DNA of 64,000 bases, taken from positions 62,001 through 126,000 of the forward strand of contig NZ_JAGEKR010000016.1 in the NCBI RefSeq assembly GCF_017565405.1, given 5' to 3'. Positions 57,125-64,000 of this stretch are shown in pieces; the stretch's first letter is position 1, and each line of letters opens with the position of its first letter. The DNA comes from Allobranchiibius sp. CTAmp26. GTDB lineage: Bacteria; Actinomycetota; Actinomycetes; Actinomycetales; Dermatophilaceae. The translations under genes were made by a program, and so were the position numbers. Below the pieces are notes generated by a model. It was not told where the DNA came from. It saw only the letters and a program-made list of their open reading frames with translations, and did not search any database.

Positions 57125-58129
57125 ATGAAGGCTCTGATCACCGGAGGGGCTGGTTTCGTCGGTTCGCATCTGACCGACCACCTCATTGCCCAGGGGCACG
57201 AGGTGACCGTGCTCGACGACCTGAGCACCGGTCAGCTGAGCAACCTCTCGGACGCGCTGGACGGCCCGAACGGCGCTCGCGTGAGCATGGTCGAGGGGTC
57301 GATCACGGACGCCGCACTGGTCGACGAGATGGTCGCGCAGGTCGACACCGTGTTCCACCTCGCAGCGGCGGTCGGGGTGTTCACGATCCAGACCAAGACC
57401 CTCGACAGCATGCGGGTCAACCTGCACGGCACGGAGACCGTGCTGGACGCCGCCCACCGCCACGGCGCCCGGTTCCTGCTCACGTCCACGAGCGAGGTCT
57501 ACGGCAAGAACACCGCGATCGGTCTGCACGAGGACGCGGATCGCATCATCGGCTCACCGCTCAAGAGCCGATGGTCCTACGCCGAGGCCAAGGCGCTCGA
57601 CGAGGCGTTCACCCACCAGTACGTCGTGCACCTCGGACTCGCTGCAGTCATGGTCCGGATGTTCAACACCGTGGGTCCGCGCCAGTCCGGCCGCTACGGG
57701 ATGGTCCTGCCGCGTCTGGTGAAACAGGCTCTGGCCGGTGAGCCTCTCACCGTCTACGGCACGGGGAACCAGAGCCGCTGCTTCGGCCACGTGGGCGATG
57801 TCGTGCCGGCGCTGGCCACCCTCATCGAGACCGACGCCGCGATCGGTCAGGTCTTCAACATCGGCAATCCCGAGCAGGTGTCGATCAACGAACTGGCCGA
57901 GCGGATCATCGCCAAGACCGGGTCGGCCAGCCCCATCGTGCACCTGCCGTATCTCGAGGCGTACGGGCCGGGCTACGAGGACATGGAACGGCGCGTGCCG
58001 GACTGCTCCAGGTTGCACGACCTCATCGGGTTCACTCCCACCCACTCCTTGGACGACAGCATCGAGGCGGTCATCGACGACCAGTTCGATCAGGTCGGTC
58101 TCTCAGCCGACCAGTCGATCGCCGGCTGA
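57125..58129 (+). CDS. NAD-dependent nucleotide-sugar epimerase/dehydratase
   Basis: A 334-residue extended SDR. MKALITGGAGFVGSHLTDHL binds NAD, HLAAAVGVFTIQTKTL follows, and STSEVYGKN and WSYAEAKALDEAF (YxxxK) form the active site. RMFNTVGPRQSGRYGMVLPR and FGHVGDVVPAL match UDP-glucuronate decarboxylase or UDP-glucuronate/N-acetylhexosamine 4-epimerase-like enzymes. The start is ATG at 57125 with GGAGACGAACG upstream. Following a UDP-sugar dehydrogenase, it probably modifies its product or supplies a second donor. Confidence 0.88.
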   Translation: MKALITGGAGFVGSHLTDHLIAQGHEVTVLDDLSTGQLSNLSDALDGPNGARVSMVEGSITDAALVDEMVAQVDTVFHLAAAVGVFTIQTKTLDSMRVNLHGTETVLDAAHRHGARFLLTSTSEVYGKNTAIGLHEDADRIIGSPLKSRWSYAEAKALDEAFTHQYVVHLGLAAVMVRMFNTVGPRQSGRYGMVLPRLVKQALAGEPLTVYGTGNQSRCFGHVGDVVPALATLIETDAAIGQVFNIGNPEQVSINELAERIIAKTGSASPIVHLPYLEAYGPGYEDMERRVPDCSRLHDLIGFTPTHSLDDSIEAVIDDQFDQVGLSADQSIAG

Positions 58130-58146
58130 GATGAGGGGAGCGACTG

Positions 58147-59370
58147 GTGCCGCACGAACACGCGGCCACTGACGAGCGCCTCTCGCTGCCCGGGGTCCTA
58201 CCACGCGAGAGCGCGGGCCCGGGCACCCGACGCGACTCGTCGGACGATCGACGCGGGCGCCGGGCAGCCCGTTCGCAGTACCGGGTCGCCGTCGTCGCGG
58301 TCGTCGTGGTCGCCACGACGGCCGCCACCGTCCTGTTCGGCGGCTACCGGCCGTGGCACGTCGGCTCGCGCGCGCCCGCGTTCCAGGAGTCGGTGACGGT
58401 GCCGTACTGGAATCTCGCGGCCGGCAGCCAGGCTCTGGTCGCCCACCAGCGGGTGGTCACGGGAGCATCGCCGTGGATCTATGCCGTCGACGACCGGGGC
58501 GGCGTGATCTCTCAGACCCCGGTGACGTCGACCGGCCGGGTGAGCGATGCCCTCGCACGGCTCGAGAAGGCGGGTATCCCGCTGATGCCGACGGTCTCCA
58601 ACGCGTGGGCGGGATCGTGGAGCCGTGAGCGCGTGGCACGGATCATCGACGACCCCGGCCTGCGTGCCCGCCACGTGAAGGCGTTGGTCGACCTCGCTTC
58701 CCAGCATGGCTTCGACGGCGTCGACATCGACTACGAGGAGATGCTCGCCCAGGACCGCGCGGCGTTCACCGCCTTCATCCAGCAGTTGGCCACGGCGTTG
58801 CACGCGAAGCACAAGAAGCTGGCGGTCGATGTCTTCGCCAAGACCACGAACCGCGGTTACGACCAGCGCAACGTCGCCCAGGACTACGCCGCGCTGGGCG
58901 CCGCGGCCGACCAGATCCGGATCATGGCCTACGACTGGCACTGGAGCTCCTCGGCGGCCGGTCCGGTGGCGCCGGTGGACTGGGTCGGCTCGGTGCTGCG
59001 GTACGCCGTCACCCAGATTCCGCGCGGCAAGATCATTCTCGGGGTGCCGACCTACGGGTACGACTGGGTCGGGACCAGCGGCCAACTCGTGAGCTGGGTG
59101 CAGGCCTTCGAGCTCTCGCGGAGACACAAGGCCGTCGTGCACTGGGACAACCAGTTCCAGAGCCCGTGGTTCACCTACACCTCGGCCACGGGTCGACGGC
59201 ACACCGTGTGGTTCGAGAACGCCTACAGCTCCAGCGCCAAGATCGCCCTGGCCAGAAGCATGCGGGTGGGCGGGGTCTACCTGTGGCTCGTCGGGAACGA
59301 GGACGACCTGATATGGAAGCAGCTCGGGCCGAGCGGCTCGGCCTCGGCGACGGCTGGTGGGCGTACATGA
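58147..59370 (+). CDS. Membrane-anchored GH18-type glycoside hydrolase
   Basis: A 407-residue type II membrane protein: a charged cytoplasmic N-terminus of about 45 residues, one helix (residues 46-66, VAVVAVVVVATTAATVLFGG), then an extracellular domain. FDGVDIDYEE at 189-198 is the GH18 catalytic DxxDxDxE, with Glu197 as acid. IRIMAYDWHWSS and GKIILGVPTYGYDW are the later barrel strands of the family. Such proteins cleave or bind beta-1,4 N-acetylhexosamine polymers. GTG at 58147 follows GAGGGGAG. It lies directly upstream of the membrane glycosyltransferase and overlaps it, suggesting a role in trimming or releasing that polymer. Confidence 0.9.
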   Translation: MPHEHAATDERLSLPGVLPRESAGPGTRRDSSDDRRGRRAARSQYRVAVVAVVVVATTAATVLFGGYRPWHVGSRAPAFQESVTVPYWNLAAGSQALVAHQRVVTGASPWIYAVDDRGGVISQTPVTSTGRVSDALARLEKAGIPLMPTVSNAWAGSWSRERVARIIDDPGLRARHVKALVDLASQHGFDGVDIDYEEMLAQDRAAFTAFIQQLATALHAKHKKLAVDVFAKTTNRGYDQRNVAQDYAALGAAADQIRIMAYDWHWSSSAAGPVAPVDWVGSVLRYAVTQIPRGKIILGVPTYGYDWVGTSGQLVSWVQAFELSRRHKAVVHWDNQFQSPWFTYTSATGRRHTVWFENAYSSSAKIALARSMRVGGVYLWLVGNEDDLIWKQLGPSGSASATAGGRT

Positions 59371-60728
59371 TCGTGTATCTCACCGCGGTCCTGGTGATCG
59401 GCCTGAACTTCAGCCTGTGGGGCCTCGTCGGCGCGCTGCGTCTCGGCGACGAGGCCCTGCGGGGGATGGGCCGCAGACGCCTGCCCCGCCTGGTGTGGCA
59501 CCAGGGTCGGGCGGAGGTGGAGATCGTTCGCCCGCGCATGGTCAAACGGTCCGGCCTCCTGACCTGCGACGACGTGGCCATCCTGATCGCCGCACACAAC
59601 GAGGAGCTCGTGATCGGGGCATCGCTGGCCGCGTTGTCCCGGCTGATCCCGTTGGACAACGTCTACGTCATGTCCGACGCGTCCTCTGACCGCACGGTGG
59701 ACATCTGCCGCGACCAGGGCGCGACGGTCGGCGAGACGGTGACGAACATCGGGAAGGCCAACGCCCTGCGCTACGGGATTGAACACTTCGGGCTGCTCGA
59801 CGCCTACCAGGCCGTCATGATCCTGGACGCGGACACCCAGCTGGACCCGTGCTACTTCGACGTGGCGCTTCCGCTGCTCGACGACCCGCGGGTCGCGGCC
59901 GTCGCCGGCTGCGCCCACACGCGCTGGCAGCGCAAGACGGGTTTCGTCGGCTCGGTGCTCGTGGCGCACCGGCAGCGGGTCTACGTCCTCACTCAACTGC
60001 TCCTGAAGTACGGCCAGACGTGGCGGGGAGTCAGTGCGACACACATCGTGCCGGGGTTCGCGAGCATCTACCGGACCCGGGTCCTTCGACAGATCGACAT
60101 CAACCCCGAAGGCCTGGTGATCGAGGACTTCAACATGACGTTCGAGTTGCACGCGAAGAAACTCGGGCGGATCGCCTTCCACCCGGGTGCGCGCGCCTAC
60201 ACCCAGGACCCGGACCAATACCTGGCCTACGTCCGTCAGACCAAACGGTGGGCCCTCGGCCTGTGGCAGACGGTCCGACGGCATCGGTTCCGGGTGAGCG
60301 CGTTCAACGCGACGCTCGTGCTGCTCCTGCTGGAACTGATCGTCAGCAGCGTGCTGTACCTGCTATTCGTCCCGGTGCTTCTCCTGCTCGTCGTACCGGA
60401 CGTGGTGCACCCGTTGTCGTCGGTGCCCCTCGTGGGCAGTCTGCACTCCGGACTGTCCGCGCACATCAGCGTGACGATGCTCGTCGTCGGCGTTCTGCTG
60501 CCCGACTACGCGTTGTCATGTTTCACCGCCGTCGTCGAACGGCGTCCTCGATATCTCTTCCTCGGCCTGTTCTTCGTTGCGATGAAACTGACCGATGCGG
60601 CGATAGCGCTCTACTCCCTGCCCAGAGCGTGGACCGAGCAGTCCACGGGTCGGTGGGTGAGCCCTCCGCGGAGAACCGTGCGGTCCTCTGCCCGAACACC
60701 AGAGGACGCCGGGGTCTCTCCCTCGTGA
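59367..60728 (+). CDS. Processive-type membrane glycosyltransferase family 2
   Basis: A 453-residue inner-membrane polymerase-like enzyme. One N-terminal helix (MIVYLTAVLVIGLNFSLWGL) precedes a GT2 domain with ILIAAHNEE (72-80), LDADTQLD (DxD at 154-156), IEDFNMT (Asp254 region, the general base) and QTKRW (291-295, the QxxRW of processive synthases). About four helices follow (LVLLLLELIVSSVLYLLFV onward). These are the hallmarks of poly-GlcNAc, hyaluronan and cellulose synthases. ATG at 59367 overlaps the GH18 stop (ATGA); an in-frame ATG at 59313 is the alternative start. The polymer made is not known. Confidence 0.9.
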   Translation: MIVYLTAVLVIGLNFSLWGLVGALRLGDEALRGMGRRRLPRLVWHQGRAEVEIVRPRMVKRSGLLTCDDVAILIAAHNEELVIGASLAALSRLIPLDNVYVMSDASSDRTVDICRDQGATVGETVTNIGKANALRYGIEHFGLLDAYQAVMILDADTQLDPCYFDVALPLLDDPRVAAVAGCAHTRWQRKTGFVGSVLVAHRQRVYVLTQLLLKYGQTWRGVSATHIVPGFASIYRTRVLRQIDINPEGLVIEDFNMTFELHAKKLGRIAFHPGARAYTQDPDQYLAYVRQTKRWALGLWQTVRRHRFRVSAFNATLVLLLLELIVSSVLYLLFVPVLLLLVVPDVVHPLSSVPLVGSLHSGLSAHISVTMLVVGVLLPDYALSCFTAVVERRPRYLFLGLFFVAMKLTDAAIALYSLPRAWTEQSTGRWVSPPRRTVRSSARTPEDAGVSPS

Positions 60729-60807
60729 AGACGAGGCGACGCCACGGGTCCACCCCGATTGCGCGAGTTCATCAGAGCAAGCCATCAGTGATTGGAACGG
60801 GAGAATC

Positions 60808-62427
60808 ATGTTGAAGGAAAAGACCGCGCGCGGCACCCGCGTCAGGAGGGGGTTGGCGATGGCGATCGGCACGGCGCTGAGTCTTTCCGCGCTGGTGGCC
60901 GTGAACTCCTCCCCGGCCGGTGCCGCGACGAGGCCCCCCACCGTGGTGTCGTTGACGTTCGACGACTCCAACGCCGACCAGATGGCCGCCGAGCAGACGC
61001 TGAAGGCCAACGGGCTGCCGGCCACCTTCTACACGGTCGACGGGTGGATCGGCGCCCAGGGGTATCTGACCCGCGCCAACCTCTCGACGATCAGCGCGGA
61101 CGGGAACGAGATCGCCGGACACACCGTGACCCACCCCGACCTCATCGACATCAACCCGGCGGAGGCGCAGCGACAGATCTGCGACGACCGGGCCACCCTG
61201 GACAGCTGGGGTTACAAGCCCGTCGATTTCGCCTACCCCTTCGCGGACGCGAACCCGACCGTCGAGGCGATGGCCAAGAACTGCGGGTACAACACCGCGC
61301 GCGGTCTGGGCGACGTGGTCAGCCCGGGAGACTGCGCCGGATGCCAGTACGCCGAGCAGACACCCCCGGCCGACCCGTACTACCTGAAGGTCCCCGACCA
61401 GGTCGATTCCACCTGGACGCTGGCCCAGATGAAGAGCGAGGTCACCAACGCCGTCTCGCACGGGGGCGGTTGGCTCGTCCTCACCTTCCATCACATCTGC
61501 GCACCCATCACCGCGGCCGGAACACTCCCGTGTCCCGCGGACCAGTCGACGACCCCGACCATCTTCAACGCCTTCGCCAGCTGGCTGGCGAGCTACGCCA
61601 AGACCGTCGCCAACAACACCAGCGTCGCCACCGTCGACCAGGAGGTCCGCAAATACCTCGGCTCGGCCTACCCGGCGTACGTCACCCCGCAGGCCGTGCC
61701 CAACCCCGCACCGGCCCCGGTCGGGGTGAACGCGCTCAGCAACCCCTCGCTGGAGACCACCGATCCCAACACCGGGTTCCCCACCTGCTTCCAGCCCGGA
61801 GGGTGGGGCTCGAACAGCGCAGCCTGGTCCGCGAGCACCCCCGGGCACACGGGGACGGCGGCCGAACAGCTCACCCTCTCCAACTACTCCAGTGGGGATG
61901 CCAAGCTGCTCCCGACGCTGGATCTGGGCACCTGCTCACCATCGGTCGTGCCTGGTAAGACCTACAACCTGAGCACGTGGTACACCTCCACCGGCACCAC
62001 TCAGTTCGCGCTGTACTACCGCGACAGCACCGGTGCTTGGTACTACTGGACCTCCAGCCCATGGTTCAACACCGCGTCGACATGGACCCAAGCCACCTTC
62101 ACGACACCGCCGGTGCCCGCGAACGCCGTGGCGATGACCTTCGGGCTGGCTCTGATCAGCAACGGCACGCTGAACACCGACGACTACAGCCTGGTCGATC
62201 CGGGAACCGCGGCTGCCGCCAAGTCCGCTACGGCCGTCCCGGGGCTGAGCAACCCCACGTCGTTCCTGGATCCGGCGAGCGTGTTCGGCGCCGGGCTCGT
62301 CGCGGCGAATCGCACGGTGGCCAAGGCCCCGCACTCTCACTTGCGGCCACTGCTGCCGGGGGGCAGGACGGTGAAGTCGGGACACCGGATCGCGGTGCCG
62401 GAGCTGGGGCCGGTGGGCCGCGGGTAG
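60808..62427 (+). CDS. Secreted polysaccharide deacetylase (NodB domain) with C-terminal carbohydrate-binding-like region
   Basis: A 539-residue secreted protein. A signal peptide ends near residue 40 (SSPAGAA). The NodB domain (about 44-290) has SLTFDD with metal Asp53, and HTVTH with His105 and His109, plus FAYPFAD and LTFHHIC. Residues about 310-470 form a beta-rich domain with Trp/Tyr-rich strands (YNLSTWYTSTG, FALYYRDSTGAWYYWTS) like a carbohydrate-binding module. The last 60 residues look unstructured. ATG at 60808 is preceded by ACGGGAGAATC. It probably removes acetyl groups from the polymer made by the cluster. Confidence 0.9.
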   Translation: MLKEKTARGTRVRRGLAMAIGTALSLSALVAVNSSPAGAATRPPTVVSLTFDDSNADQMAAEQTLKANGLPATFYTVDGWIGAQGYLTRANLSTISADGNEIAGHTVTHPDLIDINPAEAQRQICDDRATLDSWGYKPVDFAYPFADANPTVEAMAKNCGYNTARGLGDVVSPGDCAGCQYAEQTPPADPYYLKVPDQVDSTWTLAQMKSEVTNAVSHGGGWLVLTFHHICAPITAAGTLPCPADQSTTPTIFNAFASWLASYAKTVANNTSVATVDQEVRKYLGSAYPAYVTPQAVPNPAPAPVGVNALSNPSLETTDPNTGFPTCFQPGGWGSNSAAWSASTPGHTGTAAEQLTLSNYSSGDAKLLPTLDLGTCSPSVVPGKTYNLSTWYTSTGTTQFALYYRDSTGAWYYWTSSPWFNTASTWTQATFTTPPVPANAVAMTFGLALISNGTLNTDDYSLVDPGTAAAAKSATAVPGLSNPTSFLDPASVFGAGLVAANRTVAKAPHSHLRPLLPGGRTVKSGHRIAVPELGPVGRG

Positions 62428-62527
62428 TCGTCGTCGTTTGCCGGAGTCTGACGGGTTCCGGTTCGGTGCGAAGTGGCGGAACATAGGCAAGGAAACGTCA
62501 CGACGTACGCGGAGGTGAGCCGGTTCG

Positions 62528-63490
62528 ATGAAGCTGCGGTTTCCGGCCCTGTCCAGAAGGCTCGTCCTCCTGGGCGCGGTGCTACCGGTCGCGCTCGTGG
62601 CTGCCGTCCTGATCTGGGCGGTCTCGGGCACCACCCCGTCTCAGAATGCCGGCGCCGGGACGAGCCGGACGCCCTCGACCTCGTCGACCTCGTCGGCTTC
62701 GTCGACGTCCTCGACCTCGTCGGCTTCGTCGACGTCCTCGACCTCGTCGCCCCCCACATCCCTGCCGAAGCCCGGCCTTCGGCAGGGATCCGGTGGGGGT
62801 GGTGGTCGACCGGTCTCTCCGACGCTGGCCAGCAGGCGCTATCCGGTGCACACGGGGATCGTGGCCACGACGTTCTGGGTGGGGGAGATCTTCGACCCGA
62901 ACGCGGCGGACGGTAGTCAGGTGATCTCGACCTACGACTCGTCGTGGGAGGTGCATTACGGGGGATGTGACGGGATCGTGTCGTCGCGACGATGCGCGAC
63001 CGAGAAGCGCTTGGCGCCCACCTTCTTTCCGCGTCACATGAAGCCCCGGCAGAACCCGTTCTATCTCGATCTCCCCTTCGACGATGTGAACGACGCCGCG
63101 GCGTTCAAGCGACGCTGCGCGGTCGTCCCGTGGGCCTCCGACCCCGGATACGCCGGCCATTGCACCGACCCGAACTTCTCGTACATGAAGAACAGGTGGG
63201 TACGGATGACCGGCGCTACCGGGCGGGTCTGTTACGGCCAGATCGAGGACGCCGGCCCAGGGCAGTACAACGATGCCGCGTACGTGTTCGGCGCCAACAA
63301 CGCCAGGCCGGTGAACGCTCGCTACGGCGGCGCGGGCATGGACGTCTCTCCCGCGCTCAACGGCTGCCTGGGGATGACGCAGCTGGACGGTGATACCGAC
63401 CGGCTGTCGTGGAAGTTCGTCGACGCGGGCAATGTGCCACGGGGCCCCTGGAAGGTGCTCGTGACGACCCGGGGCGTGCTCAACCAGTGA
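62528..63490 (+). CDS. Secreted or membrane-anchored protein with Ser/Thr linker, unknown function
   Basis: A 320-residue protein. The basic start MKLRFPALSRR and a helix (LVLLGAVLPVALVAAVLIWAV) form a signal or anchor. Residues 45-80 are a Ser/Thr linker encoded by 27-bp repeats. The globular domain (about 105-320) has six Cys, many aromatic residues and segments such as ATTFWVGEIFDPNAADGSQV, CDGIVSS and DDVNDAAAFKRRC. I recognise the look of a conserved secreted actinobacterial protein but no named family. ATG at 62528. It is the last gene of the cluster, following the deacetylase by 100 bases. Confidence 0.75.
   Translation: MKLRFPALSRRLVLLGAVLPVALVAAVLIWAVSGTTPSQNAGAGTSRTPSTSSTSSASSTSSTSSASSTSSTSSPPTSLPKPGLRQGSGGGGGRPVSPTLASRRYPVHTGIVATTFWVGEIFDPNAADGSQVISTYDSSWEVHYGGCDGIVSSRRCATEKRLAPTFFPRHMKPRQNPFYLDLPFDDVNDAAAFKRRCAVVPWASDPGYAGHCTDPNFSYMKNRWVRMTGATGRVCYGQIEDAGPGQYNDAAYVFGANNARPVNARYGGAGMDVSPALNGCLGMTQLDGDTDRLSWKFVDAGNVPRGPWKVLVTTRGVLNQ
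62687..62749 (+). repeat. 27-bp in-frame tandem repeat encoding a Ser/Thr linker
   Basis: Two exact copies (62687-62713, 62714-62740) and a 9-base third copy of a unit starting ACCTCGTCGGCTTCG. It encodes Ser, Thr and Ala only, between the membrane anchor and the globular domain. Confidence 0.88.
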
Positions 63491-63694
63491 CCGTGGTCGT
63501 CGCCTCGTCGCATGTTTGGTCCCCGGTGGGCGACCACTACGTGCGCTCCGACCGCGGTGTCATCAAGGGCGCGGTCGCAACGGGCCGGTCGACGCCATCG
63601 CGCATCGGTCGGAGCTACTGATGGGTAAGGTGAGCCCCATCACACCGGATCGGTAGCGAGCAGGCCACCGTACGGTCGTCATCGTGGAGGCTCC

Positions 63695-64000
63695 ATGAAC
63701 GACACCTACGACTACGTCGTCATCGGCGGGGGAAGCGCGGGTTGCGTGCTCGCGGCCCGGCTCACCGAGGACCCGGGCACCACCGTGCTGCTGATCGAGG
63801 CCGGTGGTGAGGCGGACGCCGACGAGATCAGCATCCCGGCGGGTTTCCCGTCGCTCTTCCGCACCCGGTGGGACTGGAACTACCACACGACCGGGCAGAA
63901 GCAGTTGGACGCGCGCACGACGTACTGGCCGCGGATGAAGGCCCTCGGCGGGTGTTCGTCGATGAACGCGATGATCTACATCCGCGGCAACCGGCTGGAC
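63695..64000 (+). CDS. GMC family oxidoreductase (3' partial)
   Basis: The first 102 residues of a glucose-methanol-choline flavoprotein. MNDTYDYVVIGGGSAGCVLA is the FAD-binding start, LLIEAGGEAD follows, and the PROSITE-type GMC signature begins at LGGCSSMNAMIYIRGN. It resembles choline dehydrogenase-like alcohol dehydrogenases. ATG at 63695 follows GTGGAGG. The catalytic C-terminal His region lies beyond the window, so substrate class is open. A 204-base gap separates it from the polysaccharide cluster. Confidence 0.92.
   Translation, partial: MNDTYDYVVIGGGSAGCVLAARLTEDPGTTVLLIEAGGEADADEISIPAGFPSLFRTRWDWNYHTTGQKQLDARTTYWPRMKALGGCSSMNAMIYIRGNRLD

Overview
The window is one contiguous stretch of a very GC-rich chromosome with frequent GTG starts, four-base ATGA/GTGA gene overlaps and short intergenic gaps. 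The gene content points to an actinobacterium: a fused 2-oxoglutarate dehydrogenase (Kgd/OdhA type), nickel superoxide dismutase, a LpdA-type quinone reductase next to deoD-pmmB as in Mycobacterium, a Rho factor with a long Arg/Gly/Asn-rich insertion, and the order lysA-hom-thrC-thrB-rho-rpmE-prfA-prmC. A member of the Micrococcales (Dermacoccaceae/Intrasporangiaceae-like) is the best guess; the genus cannot be fixed from the sequence alone.

Layout. 1-5.3 kb: end of a membrane protein, 51-bp tandem repeats, phosphosugar mutase and purine nucleoside phosphorylase diverging from lpdA, and a TetR regulator with twin operators facing a tiny membrane protein. 5.4-9.4 kb: biotin carboxylase/BCCP, aldo/keto reductase and a glycine-rich Tat-exported protein. 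9.4-15.8 kb: VWA/MoxR pair, then a minus-strand run ABC transporter-sodX-sodN. 15.9-20.9 kb: dTDP-rhamnose genes (rmlCA diverging from rmlBD) and a polyprenyl-phosphate sugar transferase. 21-25.4 kb: lipoprotein serpin, MDR oxidoreductase, SGNH hydrolase, a small DUF6104-like protein and a double GNAT. 25.4-34 kb: kgd, an ABC-2 exporter and two CNNM/CorC membrane proteins. 34-42.7 kb: phenylacetate degradation (paaABCDEK, paaI, a TetR regulator probably PaaR) enclosing a 764-residue membrane protein. 42.7-55.3 kb: Tat-exported C39-like protease, tRNA-Arg(CCG), then the conserved lysA/threonine/rho/rpmE/prfA/prmC block, broken by a divergent MFS transporter. 55.3-63.5 kb: an exopolysaccharide-type cluster (nucleotide-sugar dehydrogenase, epimerase, membrane-anchored GH18, membrane GT2, secreted deacetylase, secreted unknown). 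The window ends inside a GMC oxidoreductase.

How it fits together. Housekeeping genes alternate with envelope modules. The rml genes supply dTDP-rhamnose and the adjacent initiating glycosyltransferase can start a lipid-linked polymer. The 55-63 kb cluster looks like a separate synthase-dependent polymer system with its own precursor supply, polymerase, glycosidase and deacetylase, and is the best candidate for an undescribed system here. The paa genes form a complete aerobic phenylacetyl-CoA entry route whose two transcription units share a near-palindromic operator. Several convergent gene junctions carry recurring palindromes of at least two sequence families, which probably act as bidirectional terminators or mobile REP-like elements.
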